From: CAZJJY01 sp964546445
Lineage (GTDB): Bacteria; Patescibacteriota; Microgenomatia; PFEM01; JAPLYW01
Length of the DNA stretch: 11,043 nt
Direction: 5' to 3'
Assembly (NCBI GenBank): GCA_964546445.1
Contig: CAZJJY010000019.1
Location: 1-11,043, forward strand
The notes below the pieces were generated by a model. It saw nothing but the letters and a program-made list of their open reading frames with translations. It had not been told where the DNA came from and made no database searches. Positions 5,997 to 11,043 of this stretch are shown here, in pieces. Made by a program: the position numbers and the translations under genes. Numbering within the stretch: position 1 is the first letter of the stretch; each line of letters starts with the position of its first letter.

Positions 5997-6078
5997 TTTT
6001 TACAATCTTTTGCTTAAGATAGACTAAAAGGAAGATAAAAAAATGTTTTAAATCACGACCCAATGAAAAACTTCGCAT
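5997..6078 (-). CDS. Probable N-terminus of the same M23 peptidase, cut by the scaffold gap
   Basis: An ATG at 6078 opens MRSFSLGRDLKHFF, then IFLLVYLKQKIVK, and runs into the gap. It starts 21 bp after the rho stop codon on the same strand. A short basic cytoplasmic start followed by a hydrophobic segment is what a membrane-anchored M23/LysM protein would show, and the portion missing from the peptidase on the far side of the gap is exactly an N-terminus. The frame appears to end quickly after the gap only because of the arbitrary gap length. A separate small gene is the alternative. No Shine-Dalgarno sequence is clear; the start codon lies in the hairpin at 6077-6095. Confidence 0.55.
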
Positions 6079-6095
6079 GCTACCTAGCGTAGCAT
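6077..6095 (-). promoter_or_regulatory. Hairpin between rho and the peptidase gene, covering the start codon
   Basis: ATGCTAC (6077-6083) and GTAGCAT (6089-6095) form a perfect 7-bp stem with a 5-nt loop. In the - strand mRNA, two bases of the peptidase ATG (6078-6076) lie in the 3' arm. It could hide the start codon until ribosomes finishing rho open it, or serve as a weak attenuator. On the + strand it is followed by ATTTTT, but no + strand gene ends here. Confidence 0.4.
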
Positions 6096-6099
6096 ATTT

Positions 6100-7404
6100 T
6101 TAACCCTTATTCAATGTTTTAAGAAACTCTTCGTTATTCTTTGATTTGCTTAATCTTTCTAAAATAATTTCTGTTCTTTCCTCAGCCCCTAACATATCAA
6201 TCATCTTTCGCATCGTCACAACTTTAGGGTATGTTTTTTCATCATAAATAAGGTGCTCCTGACGTGTCCCTGAGCGCTGAATATCAATAGCTGGATGAAC
6301 ACGACGTTCAGCCAAAGAACGAACTAAATGAAGTTCCATATTACCAGTGCCTTTAAATTCTTCATAAATTAAATCATCCATTTTAGAACCTGTTTCAACC
6401 AAGGTCGTTCCAAGAATGGTTAAAGAACCACCCTTTTCAATATTCCTAGCCGCCCCTAAAAAACGTTTAGCTGGATATAAAGCGGCCGGATCAAAACCAC
6501 CAGTTAAAGTTCTTCCTGAGGTAGGAATGCTTAAATTATAAGCTCGGGCTAGACGAGTAACTGAATCAAGAAGAATAACAACATCTTTCCCTAATTCCAC
6601 CAATCTCTTGGCTCTTTCTAAAGCAATCTCTGCTACTCTTGATTGATGAGATGGTGGCTCATCAAAGTTAGAAGCGATAACTTCTCCCTTAACTGAACGC
6701 ATGATATCTGTTACTTCCTCAGGTCTTTCGCCAACTAAAACAGCCATTAAATGAATATCTTTGTTATTAGCGGTAATACCACTAGCAATATCCTTTAAAA
6801 GCCATGTTTTCCCTGCTTTAGGAGGAGAGACAATCAACCCTCTTTGTCCTTTTCCAATCGGAGAAATCAAATCAATCATTCTCGTCGATAAAGGAGTTTT
6901 ATCTGTTTCTAATCTAATCTGTTCGTCTGGATAAATAGGGAGCAAATCTCCAAAATTAGGACGCTTCCCCACTTTCTCAATATTTATTTCATTCACTTTT
7001 TCTACTTTCAAAAGACCAAAATAACGTTCTTTTTCTTTTGGTTCCCTTACTTGTCCACCAATCATATCGCCAGGTCTTAAATTAAATCTGTGAATCTGAG
7101 AAGAAGAAATATAGGCATCTCCATCAGAAGGAGAAAATTTAGGTCTTAAATAACCATGACCTTCTGGAGAAACATCCAAAATACCCTCTAAATAATGAGT
7201 CGGTACCCCAGCATCAGGAATAACACGATTATCAACCACGCCATTAAAGCCGTTATCTCTCCCTCTTGGAGTAGAAGTAGGACGACTTTCTGAAGTAACT
7301 ACTTTTTCTTCTATATTGGTTTTTATTTCTTTTACTGTTTGTTGAGAATTTTTATCTAGAGAACCAACAACCTCATCAACAGTAAGCTTTTTCTTATCAG
7401 CCAT
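6100..7404 (-). CDS. rho: Transcription termination factor Rho
   Basis: The 434-residue hexameric RNA helicase is complete. After a low-complexity charged N-terminus (1-65) comes the cold-shock-type primary RNA-binding domain (about 68-140; THYLEGILDVSPEGHGYLR, then PGDMIGGQVR). The ATPase core has Walker A SPPKAGKT (193-200, K199), GERPEEV (225-231), Walker B VVILLD (275-280), the Q loop around SGRTLTGGFDPAALYPAKR (296-314) and the signature GTGNMELHL (352-360), followed by AERRVHPAID with the arginine-rich inter-subunit segment. All key residues match bacterial Rho, and length is close to E. coli Rho (419). It has its own upstream promoter with a leader of about 70 nt and no obvious Shine-Dalgarno sequence. 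The M23 peptidase gene follows after 21 bp and is probably co-transcribed. Confidence 0.98.
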   Translation of the reverse strand: MADKKKLTVDEVVGSLDKNSQQTVKEIKTNIEEKVVTSESRPTSTPRGRDNGFNGVVDNRVIPDAGVPTHYLEGILDVSPEGHGYLRPKFSPSDGDAYISSSQIHRFNLRPGDMIGGQVREPKEKERYFGLLKVEKVNEINIEKVGKRPNFGDLLPIYPDEQIRLETDKTPLSTRMIDLISPIGKGQRGLIVSPPKAGKTWLLKDIASGITANNKDIHLMAVLVGERPEEVTDIMRSVKGEVIASNFDEPPSHQSRVAEIALERAKRLVELGKDVVILLDSVTRLARAYNLSIPTSGRTLTGGFDPAALYPAKRFLGAARNIEKGGSLTILGTTLVETGSKMDDLIYEEFKGTGNMELHLVRSLAERRVHPAIDIQRSGTRQEHLIYDEKTYPKVVTMRKMIDMLGAEERTEIILERLSKSKNNEEFLKTLNKG

Positions 7405-7480
7405 CTATTTTACAAGAAAATATAAATTGAAATTTTAAAGAGGAATCTAAACTTAAGGTAAAAATACTTTATCTAAACTA

Positions 7481-7509
7481 ATTAGAACAATAATAAAACT
7501 CTTTGTCAA
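7481..7509 (-). promoter_or_regulatory. Promoter of rho
   Basis: On the - strand, TTGACA (7509 down to 7504), a 17-bp spacer and TCTAAT (7486 down to 7481) precede rho. The start is predicted near 7474, giving a leader of about 70 nt, long enough for regulation such as the Rho autoregulation known in other bacteria. I see no riboswitch fold in it. Confidence 0.6.
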
Positions 7510-7533
7510 GTCTTTAATCTCTCTTTTCTAAAG

Positions 7534-7612
7534 GCTTTGTTAGCCCCAAAGCGGAAGGTGATACGCCTGCCCTACGAATCACCCTCCGCTTTAAAGCTAA
7601 CCGCTCTAAAGC
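7534..7612. repeat. Large imperfect inverted repeat / extended hairpin
   Basis: Four nested helices pair in register: GCTTT/AAAGC (7534-7538 with 7608-7612), GTTAGC/GCTAAC (7539-7544 with 7596-7601), AAAGCGGA/TCCGCTTT (7548-7555 with 7585-7592) and GGTGAT/ATCACC (7557-7562 with 7578-7583). They are separated by small internal loops, with a 15-nt GC-rich loop. That is 25 pairs in 79 nt. Neither strand shows a T run after the stem, so it is not a simple terminator. It could be a structured RNA, a miniature palindromic element or a protein-binding cruciform. It lies just upstream of the rho promoter. Confidence 0.6.
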
Positions 7613-7626
7613 ACCGTTTAACGGTC

Positions 7627-7655
7627 TTGACAGGGTCTGTCAATTATGTTATTTT
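7627..7655 (+). promoter_or_regulatory. Extended -10 promoter, + strand, of the candidate small RNA
   Basis: TTGACA (7627-7632) lies 17 bp from TATTTT (7650-7655), with TG at 7647-7648 one base before it, an extended -10. The -35 box is also one arm of the inverted repeat TTGACA-GGGTC-TGTCAA (7627-7643), so a repressor or local structure could control it. There is no + strand protein gene downstream. Confidence 0.5.
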
Positions 7656-7661
7656 CAAAGT

Positions 7662-7763
7662 TGATTGTTGGATCACCTGTCCTGATCTAACGATCTGATT
7701 TCGCAAAGAGCATTGTTATTCGTAGTGATTTTTTACTAGCGATAATAATGCTCTTTGTTTTTA
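7662..7763 (+). ncRNA. Candidate small RNA with its own promoter and terminator
   Basis: Starting about 7 nt after the -10 box, the segment has no reading frame. It contains a stem TTGGATCA/TGATCTAA (7668-7675 with 7683-7690, one G-U pair, 7-nt loop), a single-stranded stretch, then a strong terminator hairpin ending in TTTTT at 7758-7762. The promoter-structure-terminator order in about 100 nt is that of a typical trans-acting sRNA. The sequence does not match 4.5S SRP, 6S, tmRNA or RNase P signatures that I know. It is transcribed away from rho and towards the 3' end of radA. Confidence 0.45.
7704..7762 (+). terminator. Rho-independent terminator of the candidate sRNA
   Basis: CAAAGAGCATT (7704-7714) pairs perfectly over 11 bp with AATGCTCTTTG (7747-7757), continues through TTAT/ATAA and TAGT/ACTA with a small internal loop, and is followed directly by TTTTT (7758-7762). 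Only the + strand has the T run, so the intended transcript comes from the left, where no protein gene is present. Confidence 0.65.
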
Positions 7764-7904
7764 TCATATTTCCATCTCTTTGTCAATCCTATAGGAAAAC
7801 TATCACGAAAAAGACTCAATCCTATAATAAAATAACCCTTAAAAATAGGCTCAGAAATTAACCTTTTCCAATAAATTTATGTTTTGTGGATAACTTCAAA
7901 GGAG
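7764..7904. other. Non-coding stretch downstream of radA with a short direct repeat
   Basis: No gene is seen. TCAATCCTATA occurs twice (7783-7793 and 7816-7826), 33 bp apart, the first copy containing the palindrome CCTATAGG. A weak 6-bp stem ATAACT/AGTTAT (7890-7895 with 7903-7908) overlaps the radA stop codon but has no T run on the radA strand, so no convincing radA terminator is visible. Confidence 0.35.
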
Positions 7905-9257
7905 TTATTTTAATATCTTAACTACCTGGTTGATAGAGGAATATTTTTCTGGAGTAATTATCTCAGTAAACCCTAATCTTTTGGCCTCTTTTTGACGCTG
8001 TTTAACATAAGCTACCTCTCTTGTCTCCCCTAATAACCCTAGCTCACCAAAAACAACCGTTTTAGGATCTATAAACAAGTTCTTAAAGGAAGTATAGATC
8101 GCCAAAGCAACTCCTAAATCAGCCGCCGGTTCTTCTATCCTTAGACCACCAGCAACATTAACAAAAATATCAAAAGATCCTAAGGGAAGACCTAACCTTT
8201 TAGATAGGACGGCAGTAATAAGCTGTAATCTATTAAAATCAATCCCAGAAGCGAAACGACGAGGTAAAGCTAATTGAGTTGGCACAACTAAGGCTTGTAT
8301 CTCAACTAACATTGGTCTCGTTCCTTCCATTGTTGCTACTACTACAGACCCTGGAACTCTCTTCTGCCTCTTTGTTAAAAATAATCTAGAAGAATTACTT
8401 ACCTCTATCATTCCCTTATCCATCATTTCAAAAACACCAACTTCATCTGTCGCTCCAAACCGATTTTTATTTGTTCGAAGTAGGCGAAAAGTCCCCAGTT
8501 TTTCACCTTCAAGATATAAAACCGTATCAACCATATGCTCTAAAACCTTAGGACCAGCTACAGCCCCTTCTTTAGTCACATGGCCAACTAAAAAAATCGG
8601 CAAACCAGTTGATTTGGCTATTTTTAAAAGTCTTAAAGTTGATTCTCTCACTTGTCCTACAGAACCAGCCGAAGAAGAAAGATCTTCTGTCGTTAAAGTC
8701 TGGATAGAGTCAATAATAACCAACCCCGAACCTCTTACTCCGGCATCCCTTATTGCCTCAACAACCTGATCAACATCTGTTTGCGGCAAAAAAAGCAAAT
8801 TATCTCTCTTCTTAACTCCCAATCTTTCGGCTCTTATTTTTATTTGTTGAGGTGACTCTTCCCCTGAAACATAAAGAATATTAAAATCCTTATCTTTATT
8901 TTTTTTATCAAAAGAGTTTTTATCAGAAAGAAAAGAGGCTAATTGTAAAAGCAAAGTGCTTTTGCCAATCCCTGGTTCTCCAGCAACTAGAACCAATGAT
9001 CCTGAAACAATACCTCCACCTAGAACACGATCTAATTCACCAATACCTGTCTTCATTCTGCTTTGAAAAGGAGTTTTAATTTCAGAAAGTTTTTGAGGAA
9101 CTATTCTTTCTCTCTCTCGAATTGATCCTTTATGAGAATCAGGGACAACTGTTTCTATCAACGAATTCCATTCTCCACAACTAGGACATTTACCCGACCA
9201 TTTAATGGTATCTGCACCACATTGCTGACAAACAAAGACTGTTTTTGTCTTAACCAT
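7905..9257 (-). CDS. radA: DNA repair protein RadA (Sms)
   Basis: The 450-residue protein is a complete bacterial RadA, a RecA-like hexameric motor that drives branch migration at recombination intermediates. It shows the N-terminal zinc finger with C10-x2-C13 and C24-x2-C27, Walker A GEPGIGKST (93-101), Walker B LVIIDS (179-184), the RadA-specific KNRFG motif (264-268), and a Lon-protease-like C-terminal domain (about 300-450). Length matches the family (about 450-460). It begins 8 bp after the S1 stop codon, so it is translated from the S1 transcript. No Shine-Dalgarno sequence lies before the ATG, suggesting translational coupling. Linking S1 with RadA is not a textbook operon and may simply reflect compact CPR gene packing. 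Confidence 0.98.
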   Translation of the reverse strand: MVKTKTVFVCQQCGADTIKWSGKCPSCGEWNSLIETVVPDSHKGSIRERERIVPQKLSEIKTPFQSRMKTGIGELDRVLGGGIVSGSLVLVAGEPGIGKSTLLLQLASFLSDKNSFDKKNKDKDFNILYVSGEESPQQIKIRAERLGVKKRDNLLFLPQTDVDQVVEAIRDAGVRGSGLVIIDSIQTLTTEDLSSSAGSVGQVRESTLRLLKIAKSTGLPIFLVGHVTKEGAVAGPKVLEHMVDTVLYLEGEKLGTFRLLRTNKNRFGATDEVGVFEMMDKGMIEVSNSSRLFLTKRQKRVPGSVVVATMEGTRPMLVEIQALVVPTQLALPRRFASGIDFNRLQLITAVLSKRLGLPLGSFDIFVNVAGGLRIEEPAADLGVALAIYTSFKNLFIDPKTVVFGELGLLGETREVAYVKQRQKEAKRLGFTEIITPEKYSSINQVVKILK

Positions 9258-9265
9258 AACTTTTA

Positions 9266-10447
9266 TTATTTATAACCGACAGGTTTTGCTTTCAAAACTA
9301 AACCTAAACTCATTTTTCTTGCCTCTTTATCTACAGATTCAATAAAACAATCAACCTTGTCACCAACTTTTAGTGATTTCTCAGCTGGAACTTTAGAAAT
9401 ATGAATAAGACCTTCAACCCCTTTATCTAAACTAACAAAAACACCAAAAGGAGCCATGCGAATAACTTCTCCCTTAATCTTACTTTCCAAAGGATAGCTC
9501 TTTTTAATGTCTTTCCAAGGATCATTCTTAAGTTGTTTAATAGAAAGATTTAATTTCCCGGTCTTTTTATCAACCGCCAAAACCTTAACTTTGACCTTAT
9601 CTTTTTGTTTATAAAATTTACTCGGATCTTCAACTTTTTCCCAAGATATTTCAGAAATATGAACAAGCCCTTCTAAAGATAAAGAATCTTTTTTCTCTTT
9701 CTTTTTACTACTTTTTATCTCGACCTTAACGAATAACCCAAAAGACATCGTTCCAGTTACTTCTCCATCAAATTCATCGCCAACTTTAACCTTATCAAGT
9801 AATTCTTTTTGATCTTCAATTAAGTCTGATTCAGAAATAGCTTTCTCAGATAAAATTAAACGAGTTTTCTTTCTGTCGATCTCGATAAGTCTTGCCTCAA
9901 CAGTTTTATTTATTAATTCATCAATCTTACCGGTTAATTTAGCACTAAAACAAGAAGACGGGATAAAACCTGGTAAACCTTTAACCTCTACCACTAATCC
10001 CCCCTTGTTGGCTTCTTTACCTCTGGCCTTAATCGGAGACCCTGTCTTTAAAGCTTCTTCTAATTCTGCCCAAACAAAATCATTTAAAATCCTTCTAAAA
10101 GATAAAAGAGGTTGTCCTGTTTCATTTTCTGGTTGAAAAATTGTTACTTTTAATTTATCCCCAACTTTTAATTGGTTAATAAACTCTTTGGCTGCTTTAA
10201 TTTCTTTATCTAAAATTATTCCCTCAGTCTTAGCTCCAATATCAACCCAAACCTTCCTCTTTGTTTTCTCGGTGATTATTCCCTCAACAACATCACCCTT
10301 TCTAAAACCATGAAAATTATAGCCTGTTTGTTTCAAGAGCTGGTCCATTGTTTGAGGTTTTTTAGAAAAGGAAGAAGAAACCTTTTTTAAAGGCTTTTTA
10401 ATAGTCTTTTTCTTTACAGAAATTTTCTTGTCTTGTTTTTTTACCAC
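9266..10447 (-). CDS. rpsA: Ribosomal protein S1-like, four S1 domains
   Basis: The 393-residue protein holds four S1 (OB-fold) RNA-binding repeats at about 47-118, 133-201, 220-305 and 321-384; the third and fourth show the canonical FGLFV...GLVHISE and FGVFV...GLIHISK. E. coli S1 has six repeats; four are usual in Actinobacteria and many other lineages, so this is not a truncation. The first 30 residues are a Lys-rich tail, and a Lys/Glu-rich insertion (about 244-257) splits the third repeat. It binds mRNA on the 30S subunit; a general S1-domain RNA-binding role is the alternative. The start is GTG at 10447, chosen because GAGAGG lies 8 nt upstream, the clearest Shine-Dalgarno sequence in the window. 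It has its own promoter after 5S rRNA and is followed by radA. Confidence 0.9.
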   Translation of the reverse strand: MVKKQDKKISVKKKTIKKPLKKVSSSFSKKPQTMDQLLKQTGYNFHGFRKGDVVEGIITEKTKRKVWVDIGAKTEGIILDKEIKAAKEFINQLKVGDKLKVTIFQPENETGQPLLSFRRILNDFVWAELEEALKTGSPIKARGKEANKGGLVVEVKGLPGFIPSSCFSAKLTGKIDELINKTVEARLIEIDRKKTRLILSEKAISESDLIEDQKELLDKVKVGDEFDGEVTGTMSFGLFVKVEIKSSKKKEKKDSLSLEGLVHISEISWEKVEDPSKFYKQKDKVKVKVLAVDKKTGKLNLSIKQLKNDPWKDIKKSYPLESKIKGEVIRMAPFGVFVSLDKGVEGLIHISKVPAEKSLKVGDKVDCFIESVDKEARKMSLGLVLKAKPVGYK

Positions 10448-10479
10448 TCACGATACCTCTCTTTCCTTTGCTTTCCTTT

Positions 10480-10508
10480 ATTTTAAACCAAAAGCTCGTT
10501 TTTGACAA
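10480..10508 (-). promoter_or_regulatory. Promoter of the rpsA-radA unit
   Basis: On the - strand, TTGTCA (10508 down to 10503), a 17-bp spacer and TAAAAT (10485 down to 10480). The predicted start near 10473 gives a leader of about 26 nt containing the GAGAGG ribosome-binding site. It separates the protein genes from the rRNA transcript. Confidence 0.6.
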
Positions 10509-10528
10509 TAACATTTTGCCAAAAAAAT
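10509..10528 (-). terminator. Probable rRNA operon terminator
   Basis: Directly after the 5S closing helix the - strand reads CATTTTTTTGGCAAAATG. The seven-T run could act with the preceding 5S helix. Alternatively TTGCCA, within the 5S 3' end, can pair with TGGCAA across the T run. No other terminator is visible. Confidence 0.4.
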
Positions 10529-10648
10529 GTCCTGGCAATGAGGTATTTTCGCAAACCCTTGCGAGTTAACTATCGTCCCCGCTGTCGCCTTTTACGATCC
10601 TGTTCGGAATGGAAAGGTGTAGTTCGACGACGCTCAAATCACCAGGAC
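10529..10648 (-). rRNA. rrf: 5S ribosomal RNA
   Basis: On the - strand a 120-nt gene is bounded by the complementary ends GTCCTGG and CCAGGAC (helix I). It contains the conserved CCATTCCGAACAGGATCGT region (loops B-C) and the GCGGGGACGATAGTTA stretch of helix IV/loop E. It lies about 60 nt downstream of 23S with no tRNA between them. Confidence 0.95.
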
Positions 10649-10709
10649 AAACTAATTTTGCTCTTTAAAAAGTAGGTAGATTTCCATCGACAAAAGAAAA
10701 AGAAAAAAA

Positions 10710-11043
10710 GCTAATTTTATCGATCGTTAGTACTGGTTAGCTAAATAGATTACTCTAATTACACTTCCAGCCTATCAAAGTTGTGGTCTACAACTGATCT
10801 TCATCTCCAATAAAGGAGAAAGAATATCTAATCTTAGGTAAGGCTTCCCGCTTAAGATGCTTTCAGCGGTTATCCTAAAGGAATGTAGCTACCCAGCGCT
10901 GCTCTTGATAGAAACAACTGGCACACTAGGGATTCCTCCAACCAGGTCCTCTCGTACTGTGGTCAGATTCCTTCAGATATTCAACGATTACTGCGGATAG
11001 AGACCGAACTGTCTTACGACGTTCTGAACCCAGCTCACGTAGC
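10710..11043 (-). rRNA. rrl: 23S ribosomal RNA, 3' end (partial)
   Basis: The - strand of the last 334 bp is the end of 23S domain VI, cut by the window edge. The sarcin-ricin loop AGTACGAGAGGACC is at 10958-10945, preceded by the conserved GTTCAGAACGTCGTAAGACAG and followed by GCTGAAAGCATCTTAAGC. The 3' end is placed near the GCTAATTTTATCG segment that would pair with the 5' end of the molecule; this boundary is approximate. No intron or insertion is seen in this part. Confidence 0.95.

Noticed and set aside
5881..6078. 65-residue reading frame through the N run ending in GEMI
   Set aside because: The frame across the gap depends on the arbitrary 100-N length. The sequence left of the gap clearly continues the LysM frame instead.
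7534..7612. Terminator or known housekeeping ncRNA (4.5S, 6S) at the large hairpin
   Set aside because: There is no T run on either strand, no SRP-type GGAAG tetraloop region with its conserved partner, and the helix is too short for 6S RNA.
7704..7757. Terminator for radA on the - strand
   Set aside because: On the - strand the stem is followed by CGAAATC, not a T run, and it lies about 150 bp past the radA stop.
7758..7786. - strand promoter TTGACA-17-TAAAAA
   Set aside because: The -10 match is poor and it would only produce the antisense of the sRNA terminator. TTGACA alone is not enough.
9266..10447. Truncated S1 protein
   Set aside because: Four S1 domains with intact ends and a normal stop are a usual form outside Proteobacteria. 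No decayed extra domain is visible in either flank.

Overview
The window looks like an AT-rich genome fragment from a Candidate Phyla Radiation (Patescibacteria, probably Microgenomates-like) bacterium. The pointers are the very AT-rich composition, tRNAs without an encoded CCA end, a short four-domain S1 protein, an AAA/DUF4143 ATPase, an O-antigen-ligase-like membrane protein with a C-terminal TPR tail, and a retroelement-type reverse transcriptase end. All genes read intact in the standard code, with TGA not used as a sense codon, so the recoded Gracilibacteria/Absconditabacteria groups are unlikely. The lineage is an inference; no 16S is present.

The left half (1-5208) is accessory and mostly on the + strand. 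It holds the 3' end of a reverse transcriptase resembling those of diversity-generating retroelements (DGRs), a short orphan coding-like fragment, a dispersed palindromic element, an AAA+/DUF4143 ATPase, a possible 39-residue peptide gene, a polytopic Wzy/WaaL-like protein with TPRs, two tandem tRNA-Ala genes (GGC and CGC anticodons) on the - strand, and a class II Fic AMP-transferase with a C-terminal winged helix. The three large + strand genes each have a good sigma70-type promoter whose predicted start lies at, or within a few bases of, the ATG. They are therefore predicted to be leaderless or nearly so. The Fic promoter also carries three 11-bp-phased copies of ATT(C/A)GTCTA between the -35 box and the start codon.

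The right half (5231-11043) is core housekeeping, all on the - strand. In transcription order it runs: 3' end of 23S rRNA, 5S rRNA, ribosomal protein S1, radA (8 bp after S1), a roughly 500-bp non-coding stretch, rho, then a LysM/M23 peptidoglycan hydrolase gene interrupted by a 100-N scaffold gap. The logic is translation (rRNA, S1), recombination/repair (RadA), transcription termination (Rho) and cell-wall remodelling.

The 7405-7904 non-coding stretch is the least explained part. It contains a 79-nt imperfect hairpin (25 paired positions in four helices). Next to it, on the + strand, an extended -10 promoter leads into a roughly 100-nt segment with an internal stem-loop and an 11-bp stem followed by five T. 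Together these look like an undescribed small RNA gene antisense in direction to its neighbours. This candidate sRNA and the Fic repeat operator are the most novel items here; neither is proven. I see no CRISPR array and no complete mobile element.
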